Notes: generated by a model not told the origin, from the sequence alone. A stretch of DNA of 64,000 nucleotides from a bacterium (GCA_016125225.1 WGME01000014.1:62001-126000), one strand, 5' to 3'; shown: positions 18,677 to 28,258, counted from the first letter of the stretch. Made by a program: numbers and translations.

Positions 18677-20095
18677 TCAGGAGAGGATGGCATCAATGAC
18701 ATGAGCACCTTCGACGCCCGTCAGGCGGGCATCGAGCCCCTGGAACTTCACGCTGAAGGCATCGTGTCGGACACCAAGCAGGTGCAGCATCGTCGCATGA
18801 AGATCATGCACGGTGGTGACATTTTCCACGGCGGCATATCCCAATTCATCGGAGCTGCCATGGACCAGCCCCCCTTTGACACCGGCTCCACACAGCCAGA
18901 CGGTCATGGCTTTATTGTGATGATCGCGGCCGCTGCCCCCTTGCGACATCGGTGTGCGGCCGAATTCCCCCGCCCAGACTATCAGCGTGTCTTCCAATAA
19001 TCCTCGGCGTTTCAGATCGGTAATGAGTGCCATGCAGGGCCGATCGATTTCTAACGCTTTCTGAGCGACGCCTTCTTTGACGCCGCCGTGATGATCCCAG
19101 TCTTTGTGATACAATTGAATGAATCGCACGCCCCGTTCCGCGAGACGACGAGCCAGCAAACAGTTCGACGCGAACGAGCCGTCTCCCGGCTGGCAACCAT
19201 AAAGGTCTAAGGTCTCCTGCGTCTCATGGGCCACATCAATCAAATCGGGCACGCTGGCCTGCATCTGAAAGGCCATCTCATATTGAGCGATGCGGGTCGC
19301 AATTTCGGGATCGAGTGCCAAAGCTGCTTGTTGCTGGTTCAGTGCATTGATGGCCGCGACGTCGGCTCCCTGCTGATCACGCGTCATGCCCGGCGGATTG
19401 CTCAGGTACATCACGGGATCACCCTTGCTGCGTAACTGCACCCCTTGATACCTGCTGGGAAGAAAGCCGCTGCTCCACTGGCGGGCGGCGATGGGTTGAT
19501 TCTGCCCCCCTTTGCCGAGAGACGTGAGCACAAGAAATCCGGGGAGATCGGCAGCGTCGCTTCCCAGTCCATAGGTGACCCAGGCCCCCATGCTCGGCCG
19601 TCCCGCGATCTGCGAGCCGGTGTTCATGAACATGTGAGCCGGATCGTGATTGATCGCATCCGTGGTCATGGAACGGATGAAACAGACGTCGTCAATCACC
19701 GACCCGAGATGGGGAAAGAGTTCGCAAATCTCGATCTGGCTTTCACCAAATGCCCGGAACGGATGTTGCGGCCCGAAGCACGTGAGTTTCTGTCCCTGAA
19801 GTTGAGCGATTTGCTGGCCCTGAGTGAAGCTGTCGGGCATCGGCTGACCATGCATCTCGGCCAGTTTGGGTTTGGGATCAAACGTTTCCAGCTGCGACGG
19901 CCCCCCCGCCATCGTCAACCAGATGACCCGCTTCGCCCGTTGCGGCAACGGCAGTTGCGGTAGGGCACCTTTCAACGGCGCCGCAACACATTGACGCGGG
20001 GTGAGCAATGACGATAAAGCCACAGCCCCCAACCCCTGAGTCGTGCGACTCAGAAACAAACGTCGCGCTATCTTGCATTCAAACGAGGTCATCAT
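18677..20095 (-). CDS. DUF1501 protein, tandem copy 2
   Basis: This 472-residue protein is closely related to the DUF1501 protein encoded just upstream. It has a Tat-like start (ARRLFLSRTTQGLG, hydrophobic to about residue 38). IWLTMAGGPSQLETFDPKP, the FIRSMTTDAINHDPAHMFMN segment, GRPSMGAWVTYGLG, RFIQLYHKDWDHHGG, WAGEFGRTPMSQ and DLHATMLHLLGVRHDAFSVK follow. It has the alkaline phosphatase/sulfatase-like fold by family, with reaction unknown. It is the third gene of the unit PSCyt1 > DUF1501 > DUF1501, 32 bases from the preceding stop. AGGA lies upstream of the ATG. Confidence 0.93.
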   Translation of the reverse strand: MMTSFECKIARRLFLSRTTQGLGAVALSSLLTPRQCVAAPLKGALPQLPLPQRAKRVIWLTMAGGPSQLETFDPKPKLAEMHGQPMPDSFTQGQQIAQLQGQKLTCFGPQHPFRAFGESQIEICELFPHLGSVIDDVCFIRSMTTDAINHDPAHMFMNTGSQIAGRPSMGAWVTYGLGSDAADLPGFLVLTSLGKGGQNQPIAARQWSSGFLPSRYQGVQLRSKGDPVMYLSNPPGMTRDQQGADVAAINALNQQQAALALDPEIATRIAQYEMAFQMQASVPDLIDVAHETQETLDLYGCQPGDGSFASNCLLARRLAERGVRFIQLYHKDWDHHGGVKEGVAQKALEIDRPCMALITDLKRRGLLEDTLIVWAGEFGRTPMSQGGSGRDHHNKAMTVWLCGAGVKGGLVHGSSDELGYAAVENVTTVHDLHATMLHLLGVRHDAFSVKFQGLDARLTGVEGAHVIDAILS

Positions 20096-20127
20096 GGTGA
20101 GTCATTTCCTGGTGAATGGGCTCGTTG

Positions 20128-21552
20128 TCATGTCAAGATGTCATGCAGCACGCCGGCTTGTTCGACCCCGGTCAATCGAGCATCAAGCCCCTGAAACTTC
20201 ACGCTAAACGCATCATGGCGAATACCTAACAGGTGCAACATCGTGGCGTGCAGATCGTGGACCGTGCACACGTTTTCGACGGCGGCATAGCCCAACTCAT
20301 CGGTGGCCCCGTAGGTCATGCCGCCACGGACACCGGCACCAGCCAGCCACATCGCCATCGATTTATTGTGATGATCGCGTCCGATGGGCCCTTTGTTCCC
20401 CTGAGACATGGGAGTCCGTCCGAATTCGCCCGACCAGACGATCAGGGTGTCATCGAACATGCCACACTGCTTGAGGTCGGTGATCAGGGCGGCACAGGCC
20501 CGGTCCACTTCTTTGGCCCGTAAGGGAAGCTCTTCACGCAGCAGACTGTGATGGTCCCAGTCGCGATGATAAAGCTGAATAAAACGCACGCCGCGTTGCG
20601 CCAGTCGGCGAGCCAGCAAGCAGTTCGATGCAAACGTCCCGTCACCCGGTTCGCAGCCGTAATCTTGAATCGTCGAGGCACTTTCCTGGGACAGATCCAT
20701 CAGATCAGGCACGCTCGACTGCATTTCGAACGCCATCTCATACTGAGCAATCCGCGTGGCGATCTCGGGATCGGGTTCAATCACATCGCGACGGCGATTC
20801 AGAGCATTGATGGCAGCGACATCGGCCGCCTGTTGTTCGTGAGTCACACCCGTCGGCGTGCCCAAGTACAAGACAGGGTCGCCCTTGGACCGCAATTGCA
20901 CGCCCTGGTAGCGGCTCGGAAGAAATCCGCTGTTCCACTGGCGCGCGGCAATGGGTTGCGGCGAGCGACCTTTGCCGGTGGAGACCAGCACCACGAATCC
21001 CGGCAGATCACTGGCCTCACTGCCGAGTCCGTAAGTCACCCAGGAACCCATGCTGGGCCGTCCGGCGATTTGCGAGCCGGTATTCATGAACATGTGAGCC
21101 GGGTCGTGATTGATCGCGTCGGTGGTCATCGATTTGACCAGGCAGATGTTGTCGACGACAGAGCCCAGATGCGGAAGCAGTTCACAAAGCTCGGTGCCAC
21201 TCTGCCCATACTTTCGGAACGGGAACTGCGGTCCGAGACAATAGAGCTTCTGTCCTTGAAGCTGGGCCAGTTGTTGCCCCTGAGTGACACTGGCGGGCAT
21301 CGGCTGGCCACTCATCTCGGCCAGTTTCGATTTCCGATCAAACAGTTCAAGATGGGACGGTCCCCCCGCCATCGTCATCCAGATGACGCGCTTGGCCCGC
21401 TGCGGAAGCGGTAGCGTGTCCAACGCTCCGGCTTGCGGTGCGGCAAAGAGTTCCCGGGGATTCAGCAGCGACGCCAATGCCACGCCGCCCACACCTTGAG
21501 ATGCGTGTGTCAGAAATTGACGGCGATTTGTGCTGAGTGCCTGAGTCGTCAT
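20128..21552 (-). CDS. DUF1501 protein, tandem copy 1
   Basis: This 474-residue exported protein starts MTTQALSTNRRQFLTHASQG, a clear Tat-type signal with NRRQFL, and has GAGG six bases upstream. The longest frame begins at 21603 but adds only non-signal residues. The body has IWMTMAGGPSHLELFDRK, the SMTTDAINHDPAHMFMNTGS segment, RFIQLYHRDWDHHS, WSGEFGRTPMSQGN and HATMLHLLGIRHDAFSVKFQ. It is highly similar to copy 2 along its whole length, including at nucleotide level, which indicates a tandem duplication. It lies 53 bases after the PSCyt1/DUF1549 gene. Confidence 0.93.
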   Translation of the reverse strand: MTTQALSTNRRQFLTHASQGVGGVALASLLNPRELFAAPQAGALDTLPLPQRAKRVIWMTMAGGPSHLELFDRKSKLAEMSGQPMPASVTQGQQLAQLQGQKLYCLGPQFPFRKYGQSGTELCELLPHLGSVVDNICLVKSMTTDAINHDPAHMFMNTGSQIAGRPSMGSWVTYGLGSEASDLPGFVVLVSTGKGRSPQPIAARQWNSGFLPSRYQGVQLRSKGDPVLYLGTPTGVTHEQQAADVAAINALNRRRDVIEPDPEIATRIAQYEMAFEMQSSVPDLMDLSQESASTIQDYGCEPGDGTFASNCLLARRLAQRGVRFIQLYHRDWDHHSLLREELPLRAKEVDRACAALITDLKQCGMFDDTLIVWSGEFGRTPMSQGNKGPIGRDHHNKSMAMWLAGAGVRGGMTYGATDELGYAAVENVCTVHDLHATMLHLLGIRHDAFSVKFQGLDARLTGVEQAGVLHDILT

Positions 21553-21605
21553 CGGGACCTCGCGATCATTCTTTTCAGTGACCATCATTCTCTGAACTGG
21601 CAAAG

Positions 21606-24134
21606 CTATGATCGCGTCATTGTTTCATGAAGATTGAGCAACACCCGGGCAATGTGGGTCCAGGCGGCAAGCTCCACGGAATCGAGCCCGTCTGGTGGCG
21701 CGACCTGACCAACCTTCAGGAACGCCGTCGCCGCATCGTGCTGGCTCTGATAGATTTGCCGATGCTGTATGAGCAGGGGCTCGATGGTCTCCAACTCTTC
21801 CGGTCGTGGATCTCGTTGCAGAGCTTTCTGCCAGGCCCAAATGATGCGGTCCCGATCGGTGGTCGCGGAGGAGGCCAGGATCTCGCCGGCGAAGGCCCGG
21901 GCGGCTTCCACATATGTCGGATCATTCAGGAGGATCAGTGCCTGTTGCGGAATGTTCGAGCGGTTACGCTCCGCACAACATTCCTCGCGACTCGGCGCAT
22001 CAAACGCCAGCAGACTCGGATGCAGAAACGACCGCTGCCACCACGTGTAAAGGCCGCGACGATGTTGCGATTCTCCGGTGTCAGCGACATATTGCCGGAC
22101 CGGGAAATTGAGATTCTCCCAGTAGCCCTCGGGCTGGTAGGGTTTCACGCTGGGGCCACCAATGGTTGGTGACAACAGCCCAGCAATCGACAACGCATAA
22201 TCTCGAACGAGTTCAGCATCCACACGGTAAGCACTTTGCCGGGCCAGTTCGCGATTGTCGGGATCGGCCGCCAATCGTTCGGGCGATGCCGTCGAGATTT
22301 GCTGATAAGCCTGGCTGGTGACGATTACGGTGACCATGTGTTTCATGTCCCAGCCAGAATCCATAAATTCGCAAGCCAACCAGTCTAGCAGGGCGAGATT
22401 GCGGGGCGGTTCTCCCTGGGCACCCAGATCATCGAGAACTTTGCTCAACCCGGTCCCGAAGAATTGCTTCCACAACCGATTCATCACGGTCCGTGCGGTG
22501 AGTGGATTCTCGCGTGAAACCAGCCACTGTGCGAGATCGAGACGGTTGAGCGGGCGGCCCTCGATGACGGGCTGCGGCAGATAATGCGGCAACGCGGGTT
22601 GCATCACTTCACCCGATTCATCCATCCAATTTCCACGGGGAAGAATACGCACGGTCCGCGTTTTGGTGGTACTGACACTCACCAGACATTTGGCCAGCGA
22701 ACCGTAATAGCCATTCCGATCGCGCTCTTTCTCTGCTAATTCATCGAACACGCTTTGCTGGGACCGATCGACCACCTGTCGGAAATAGGTCTGAATGGCC
22801 GTTTTCTCTTTGGCAGATCGATCTTTGGCCTCTTTCTTCAAAGCCGTGGCGGCTTCGGTCGCCCCCTTCTTCTCCCCTTCTGTCGGTGCAGCCCCCCCGG
22901 CAATTTCCGGCAAGACAACATTTTCGGTAGCGACTTTGGCTTCCCATGCGGCCTGTGCGCTGTCGAGCGCGGCGGCGGCTGCATCACGTTTCTTCTGCGC
23001 CTCGGCGAGGGCAGTGTCGAGTTCTGCGAGTTTCGCTCGTTCTGCCTCGGTCGCGACAATCATGCCATCTTCGCGACGGCCGAGAATGGGTTCCTGAATG
23101 TCGGCGAAGAACGCGCCCAGCGAGTAAAAGTCCCGCATCGTGATGGGGTCGAATTTGTGATCGTGGCATTGGGCACAGCCGGTGGTTTGCCCTAACCAGC
23201 CGGCACCGATGGCACGCACGCGGTCGGTGAGCATCCGGGCTTCGTAATCTTTCGCCTGGGCTCCCCCTTCTTCCGTACTCAGCAAGAGACGATTGAAAGC
23301 CGAGCCGATGCGGGTTTCCTGATTCGCATCGGGCAGCAGATCACCGGCCACCTGTTCGATGGTGAAGCGATCAAACGGCTTGTTCTCATTGAAGCATTGA
23401 ATGACCCAATCTCGATAAGGCCAGACGTTCCGCGGAGTATCGCTGTGATAACCAATCGTGTCAGCAAACCGCACGACATCGAGCCAGCCAATCGCCATCC
23501 GTTCGCCATAATGGGGGTTGGCGAGAACTCGTTCGACTAACCGCTCATAAGCATTGGGTTGCTCATCGGCGATAAACGCGGCCACCTCTTCGGGGGTCGG
23601 TGGCACACCAATCAAGTCACTATACAGGCGGCGAATGAGCGTTCGACGATCGGCCCTCGGCGACGGTTCCATCCCGATTTCCGAGAGCCGTCGTTGTACC
23701 AGCACGTCAATCGCATTCTGTCCCTTCGGGATTTCGGCTTTGACCGGCGGCTCATACGACCAGTGCTGCTGATACTCAGCCCCCTGTGCCACCCAACGCT
23801 GGAGAATGGCTTTTTGCTCCGCGGTCAGATGTTTATTCGAATCGGGCGGCGGCATCACCTCGTCCGGGTCCGCACTCAGAATGCGTTGGATCAGACTGCT
23901 GGCCGTAACATCTTTCGGTTGGATCGCGCCAGACTCAATGGCGGCTTCACGTACATCGAGACGCAAATCGGCCTGGCGATGCCCTGCATCGGGGCCGTGA
24001 CAGAAGAAGCAGTTATCCGAAAGAATCGGTCGCACATCGCGGTTGAATTCCACCCGATCGTCGGCCCACCCACAAATGGTAATCGAGACCAGGCAGAACC
24101 AGCCCATCACGGTCAGAAGGCTAGCGCGAATCAT
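21606..24134 (-). CDS. PSCyt1-DUF1549-DUF1553 protein
   Basis: This 842-residue exported protein has a signal peptide (1-24) and a cytochrome-C-like domain with CFFCH (Cys42, Cys45, His46). DUF1549 includes TTGCAQCHDHKFDPITMRDF, a second CxxCH. An Ala/Lys/Glu-rich coiled coil lies at about 360-450, in the place where the 1066-residue paralogue has its LamG domain. DUF1553 follows with RLDLAQWLVSRENPLTARTV and NRLWKQFFGTGL. GAGGA seven bases before the ATG supports the start. It heads the unit with two DUF1501 genes. Haem attachment and redox function are family-based inference. Confidence 0.93.
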   Translation of the reverse strand: MIRASLLTVMGWFCLVSITICGWADDRVEFNRDVRPILSDNCFFCHGPDAGHRQADLRLDVREAAIESGAIQPKDVTASSLIQRILSADPDEVMPPPDSNKHLTAEQKAILQRWVAQGAEYQQHWSYEPPVKAEIPKGQNAIDVLVQRRLSEIGMEPSPRADRRTLIRRLYSDLIGVPPTPEEVAAFIADEQPNAYERLVERVLANPHYGERMAIGWLDVVRFADTIGYHSDTPRNVWPYRDWVIQCFNENKPFDRFTIEQVAGDLLPDANQETRIGSAFNRLLLSTEEGGAQAKDYEARMLTDRVRAIGAGWLGQTTGCAQCHDHKFDPITMRDFYSLGAFFADIQEPILGRREDGMIVATEAERAKLAELDTALAEAQKKRDAAAAALDSAQAAWEAKVATENVVLPEIAGGAAPTEGEKKGATEAATALKKEAKDRSAKEKTAIQTYFRQVVDRSQQSVFDELAEKERDRNGYYGSLAKCLVSVSTTKTRTVRILPRGNWMDESGEVMQPALPHYLPQPVIEGRPLNRLDLAQWLVSRENPLTARTVMNRLWKQFFGTGLSKVLDDLGAQGEPPRNLALLDWLACEFMDSGWDMKHMVTVIVTSQAYQQISTASPERLAADPDNRELARQSAYRVDAELVRDYALSIAGLLSPTIGGPSVKPYQPEGYWENLNFPVRQYVADTGESQHRRGLYTWWQRSFLHPSLLAFDAPSREECCAERNRSNIPQQALILLNDPTYVEAARAFAGEILASSATTDRDRIIWAWQKALQRDPRPEELETIEPLLIQHRQIYQSQHDAATAFLKVGQVAPPDGLDSVELAAWTHIARVLLNLHETMTRS

Positions 24135-24321
24135 GGAGCATCCTCAGGTGTTGACCCATTGCAGATCGACGAGTGTTTATCTGTTTGACTGTATCCGCAC
24201 AGCTTCCCGGAGACAACCAGCCGGTCAGAGTCCGCGTACAGGCGTCAGATATTCAGTCCGAGTCTTGCGATGGGCAGAGGGAAACAGTCCGTCGCAGGAA
24301 ATGACTTCAGATTTCAAGAAA

Positions 24322-26034
24322 TTACCGCGAGGTTTTCCGCAGTGGGACAGGTGTCGTCGTCGCAGCGCTATTGGGGGAGTATCGGCGAATCTCCCAGCCA
24401 CCTTCGACCAGATCATCATTCGGATCGGTCAGCAGGTTCGCACTGGTCGCCGTGCCCATCAGGAATCCGTCACCATCTTCGAGCATCGTACGGATCCCGT
24501 TATTCGCAACGTTCCCCACTCCCGACTTGCTGACGAAGGTGGCTGGCCGATTCGCCCCTTCCATCATCAAGAGGTCGCCGCCGATTTCTGCCGGAATCGC
24601 TTCGCCATCGACGTATTTGTTCCCGAAGAGAATGAACGACATATCGAACGTACCAATCCAGAGTCGATTCTGATGCGGCAACATCGACCACACATATTGG
24701 TTGTAAGGATTGCCGAAGCCGGCTTTGCCAAACTTCGCGGAGCCCAAGCCGTTGGGAACCTGTGTCCAAGTGGCTCGGTTGCCGGTCTTCTGATAAGTCC
24801 ATAACGGCGAGTCGCCATATAGCAATTCCACCTGGAATTCCCCCTGTCGATTCAGTTGCCCGCGAAAGAATGCAGCGGGGCGAAAGCTTTTGCGGATCGA
24901 CTCTGCGACCAGATCTGGTGATCCGGGTAAACCGTATTCTTCCTTCAAGACCTGTGCACCATAACCCGGAATCTGGAGTGTGCCGAAGAGGAGTGAGCCA
25001 TCGAACGAGGCGGCGGCTCCCATCCACAGCGATCGCCAGATCACCGCATCGGGCTCATAATTCCTGATGTCCCAGACCTTGCTCCAGGCATGGCGATCAG
25101 CAATTGTGAGTCCCGCATCTGTCAGCGGCGGACTCATCCAGACACCAGCCGGAGAGGTCGCGCGGGCACCGGTCACTGTCTCAACGGTCTGGCTTAATGT
25201 CGACCATGTGAAGGCAAAGAGTCGGCCGTCGTGCTCGGTCACGGTCGCGGCTTCGTTATCGAGCTGGCCGACAATGTCGTAGTCGAAAGGATTGGCCAGT
25301 GAGCCACGCCATCGCAGAACCGATCCCCCACCGTTTAACGTGTAGGTGTTAAGCGTGCCGGTATAAAGAACATCGTTGACGGTAATCCAGCGGCGAATAT
25401 CGGAAAACTCGCGGATGTGCCGGGCATCCAGAAAGGCACCGGTTTGAGCATCAAAGGCAAACAAATTGATTCCCAATTGCGTGAGATCGGGGCCGCCGAC
25501 CAGCACGATCTGACTGTTCGCACCAGCGGATCGCATGCCGAGAGTTTGCTGAATCAGCGGATGATCTGGCGTCCGGTTTTCCAACTGCCCCTGAGCATTA
25601 ATCCGCCAGATTTCAGGCGGCCGCCAATCTCCCAGAAAGATTTTCAGCACCGGCGAGACACCGGGATACTGGCTCTTCCGGAACTCGAAGACGTTGAATT
25701 CCGTTTCAATCGGGACTGGTAGTCCCGTGATGCCCCCTAATGCCAAAGCGACGGGATTGGCAGCCGTGCCAAACCAGACACTTTCGCCAGCGCGAACCAT
25801 GCTCCACACATAGGCCTGATTGACCTTGGGCTGTCCCTGCAAGTCGGGTGGCTGCTCACCCAACGGGTAATACGTGCCCCCCAAACCATGATAGAATTCA
25901 TCCGGCTGTGCTTTGCCGATCAGTGCGAAGTCTGGCTCGGCGGCTGGCAGCAGGATGGCTGAGCCGGAAAACCAGGAGATGATCAGCGCGACCACCCAGG
26001 ACCAATCAAAGCGACGTTCTTGCGAGCATGCCAT
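24322..26034 (-). CDS. Secreted protein of unknown function, propeller-like repeats
   Basis: This 570-residue protein has a cleavable-looking signal (hydrophobic 12-32, Ala-Ala at 31-32). I do not recognise a family. A motif recurs: AYVWSMVRAGESVWFGTA (about 74-91), RSLWMGAAASFDGSLLFGTL (about 340-360) and YVWSMLPHQNRLWIGTFD (about 445-462). Each is a W-x-M...W/L-x-G-T strand pair, as in beta-propeller blades. Many Trp, Gly and Tyr residues fit that fold. There are no cysteine-haem motifs and no obvious catalytic triad. It is divergent from the esterase gene, whose longest frame overlaps its start. Its role is unknown, perhaps ligand or surface binding. Confidence 0.7.
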   Translation of the reverse strand: MACSQERRFDWSWVVALIISWFSGSAILLPAAEPDFALIGKAQPDEFYHGLGGTYYPLGEQPPDLQGQPKVNQAYVWSMVRAGESVWFGTAANPVALALGGITGLPVPIETEFNVFEFRKSQYPGVSPVLKIFLGDWRPPEIWRINAQGQLENRTPDHPLIQQTLGMRSAGANSQIVLVGGPDLTQLGINLFAFDAQTGAFLDARHIREFSDIRRWITVNDVLYTGTLNTYTLNGGGSVLRWRGSLANPFDYDIVGQLDNEAATVTEHDGRLFAFTWSTLSQTVETVTGARATSPAGVWMSPPLTDAGLTIADRHAWSKVWDIRNYEPDAVIWRSLWMGAAASFDGSLLFGTLQIPGYGAQVLKEEYGLPGSPDLVAESIRKSFRPAAFFRGQLNRQGEFQVELLYGDSPLWTYQKTGNRATWTQVPNGLGSAKFGKAGFGNPYNQYVWSMLPHQNRLWIGTFDMSFILFGNKYVDGEAIPAEIGGDLLMMEGANRPATFVSKSGVGNVANNGIRTMLEDGDGFLMGTATSANLLTDPNDDLVEGGWEIRRYSPNSAATTTPVPLRKTSR

Positions 26035-26089
26035 GCGAATTCACTTTCAGCCGTTCCATTCGATCATCGCCATGTTCCAGCCCATTTCG

Positions 26090-26959
26090 ATGGATCGCAA
26101 GTCGAAAGTCCTCGTGGGCCAAGCGGTTCGCTCCATGTTCGGGCTGATACTGATTCTAACGCCTATTCCGTCGATCAACGCAGAAGAAACGGCCACGATA
26201 AGTGCGGGGCAAGCAGATGACTCGGGCGTGATCGTTCATCGAGTGACGACCACTTATCAAGCCGCGCCGACGGAGATTCGGGTCGTCCTGCCGCAGCCGT
26301 ATGATCCGGCAGTCCGTTATCCGGTGATTTATGTCTTGCCCGTCGAAGCGGGGCGCGAAAGCCGGTACGGCGATGGTTTGCAGGAGGTTCTCAAGCAGGG
26401 TCTGCATCAGCAACATGCAGTCCTCTTTGTCGCCCCCACATTCGCACACTTACCGTGGTACGCCGATCATCCCACCGATCTTGCGATCCGTCAGGAAAGC
26501 TATTTCGTGAAGGTGGTCGTGCCTTTCATCGATCAGACGTATTCCACGCGAGCGGAACGTTCGGGGCGTTGGCTGCTCGGCTTCAGCAAATCGGGATGGG
26601 GGGCCTGGTCGTTAATTCTGCGGCATCCCGAACTCTTCGAGAAAGCCGCGGCCTGGGATGCCCCGCTGATGCTCGATCAACCGGGCAAGTATGGAAGTGG
26701 CCCGATCTTCGGCACTGCGGAAAACTTCGCCCGGTATCACATTCCTGAGCTTCTCGCGAAGCAATCCGCCAACTTTCGTGGAAAGCCCCGATTGATCCTC
26801 CTCGGTTATGGCAACTTTCGCAGTGAGCACGAACGACTACGGCCTGTGCTCCATGAGCATGAAATCTCTTTCATCGAACGTGATGGTCCACAGCGAAATC
26901 ATGATTGGCACAGTGGCTGGGTCTCAGAGGCCGTCCAGCTGTTGATGGAGCCGAAGTGA
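26090..26959 (+). CDS. Putative secreted esterase (alpha/beta hydrolase)
   Basis: This 289-residue protein resembles the putative esterase/FrmB-like family. A hydrophobic leader (about 12-25, FGLILILTPIPSINAEE) is a signal peptide. YPVIYVLPVEAG is the first core strand. WLLGFSKSGWGAWSLILRHPELF holds the nucleophile elbow, with G-F-S-K-S-G and the first Ser the likely nucleophile. HDWHSGW near the end supplies the catalytic His. The start is uncertain. ATG 26090 gives a normal signal peptide, while ATG 26033 would add 19 residues. No strong ribosome site is visible for either. The divergent neighbour is the 570-aa unknown secreted protein, so the two may be co-regulated. Confidence 0.78.
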   Translation: MDRKSKVLVGQAVRSMFGLILILTPIPSINAEETATISAGQADDSGVIVHRVTTTYQAAPTEIRVVLPQPYDPAVRYPVIYVLPVEAGRESRYGDGLQEVLKQGLHQQHAVLFVAPTFAHLPWYADHPTDLAIRQESYFVKVVVPFIDQTYSTRAERSGRWLLGFSKSGWGAWSLILRHPELFEKAAAWDAPLMLDQPGKYGSGPIFGTAENFARYHIPELLAKQSANFRGKPRLILLGYGNFRSEHERLRPVLHEHEISFIERDGPQRNHDWHSGWVSEAVQLLMEPK

Positions 26960-26984
26960 TGCCCAGACAAACTCAGAAATGGCA

Positions 26985-27008
26985 ACAGCCCGGGGAGCAA
27001 CCCGGGCT
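26985..27008. terminator. GC-rich hairpin between convergent genes
   Basis: CAGCCCGGG (26985-26993) and CCCGGGCTG (27000-27008) form a perfect nine-pair stem with a six-base loop. It sits between the esterase stop and the stop of the convergent 315-aa gene, so it could end transcription from both sides. There is no T-run, and it may equally be a dispersed REP-like palindrome. Confidence 0.45.
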
Positions 27009-27036
27009 GCGCTGAACCTTGGCCTATCGTGCTCTG

Positions 27037-27984
27037 CTATTGCAAGACGTAGACTTCACAGTCGTCGATGATGAATGGCGTTGACCATGTCCGCCCATCA
27101 TCCTGGTTGACGATGTTGAAGAAGAACGTGTTGACCTGCATCGCCTGATAGCTGTAAGGGAACTGCGATGTCAGGTGATCGGCAGCGGTGAGCTTTTCAA
27201 CACCGGGCTTGGCGTAGTAGTGCACCTTGCCATCGGGTGTGAACGACATGCCGAACGTCCACCAGCCAGGTTCGTTGATGACCGGGCCCGGCAGATCTTC
27301 GCCGCGGCTCCCCGAACGAACCAGAATCTGCGCCGATTCTTTTTCGAGAGCACGATCGGCTTTCGAATTGAATTGTACGAACATTCCCGGCCAATAGTTC
27401 TCGACTTCGCGGCGAGTGCTGGCGGAGCGGAACAAACGCCCGGCTGTCGAACCTGACTTGGTGATGATGGTCTGACAATCGGCACGGAAACCGAAGTGGC
27501 TACCAGTCCGGCGTTCCCACTGATCAAACGAAGGCAGATAAACGCGGCAAACGATGCTGGGCGTGCGGTTGACCGGCAGATACCCCACCGTCGTGGCGAA
27601 GTTCGCGATCAGGTCGTCCTGCTGGAACTTCATCGAAAGCTGGCCGGGAATTCCCGACTGGAAGGTTTGCAGCATCATGGAACCGGTGCTGCCGGGCAGT
27701 CCGCCGGGCGGCGTTTCGACCCGCTTCACGACATCGGGCGTGCCACGGTAGGTGCTTTCAAACCAGCGGTTATTGCTGGAGAAGCCCGCGGGAGCCCGCA
27801 TGTTTTTATCGATGTTGCTGCTGGCCTTGGGAAGGTTCAGCGTGTAGGTGAAGGTGGCGTCCTCGAAGTCGTCGCCCGCGTTCAACTTCGTCCCGGTCCC
27901 GGGAACCACTTGGGCATACATCGGCGAATTGAGTCCTGCAAACGCAAGCAGCAGGACCGGAGTTAACCAGGGGACCCGGGGCAT
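27037..27984 (-). CDS. Secreted protein of unknown function (315 aa)
   Basis: A signal peptide is evident (PWLTPVLLLAFAGLNSPMYAQ, cleavage near residue 24). The start at 27984 is fixed by AGGAAG six bases upstream; the open frame extends to 28104 without support. The body is rich in beta-strand-like segments and aromatic residues, for example GWWTFGMSFTPDGKVHYYAKP and NTFFFNIVNQDDGRTWSTPF. It ends FIIDDCEVYVLQ. This looks like a jelly-roll or LamG/polysaccharide-lyase-like sandwich, but I cannot name a family. It stands alone between an esterase and a DUF1501 gene, consistent with a role at the cell surface or outside the cell. Confidence 0.72.
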   Translation of the reverse strand: MPRVPWLTPVLLLAFAGLNSPMYAQVVPGTGTKLNAGDDFEDATFTYTLNLPKASSNIDKNMRAPAGFSSNNRWFESTYRGTPDVVKRVETPPGGLPGSTGSMMLQTFQSGIPGQLSMKFQQDDLIANFATTVGYLPVNRTPSIVCRVYLPSFDQWERRTGSHFGFRADCQTIITKSGSTAGRLFRSASTRREVENYWPGMFVQFNSKADRALEKESAQILVRSGSRGEDLPGPVINEPGWWTFGMSFTPDGKVHYYAKPGVEKLTAADHLTSQFPYSYQAMQVNTFFFNIVNQDDGRTWSTPFIIDDCEVYVLQ

Positions 27985-28258
27985 GGCGAACTTCCTGTTC
28001 TGTAATGATTCCGAAGGCGACTCGTCATGAGCCGGTTCGGGGCAACGGCCGGGTTGCGGCGTAACTTGCCGATGCTGGCTGCGAGCAGAGGATTGCGAGG
28101 TCACAATCCCTGGCCCATACGTCGGATGGAATCGGTTGTTCCGCGTGTGACATACAGCCTTGCGGTCACGCCCCGCATAACCGGTTCATCTTGCCAGAGA
28201 GTCCGTGGCTTCTCCCGTGGGAAACCGAATCCGGCTCAAGTGTTCATCGCTGCGATCT

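Noticed and set aside
20548-21414. 288-codon plus-strand open frame
   Set aside because: It is antisense to a DUF1501 gene, and a partial counterpart occurs opposite the tandem paralogue, as expected from shared coding sequence.
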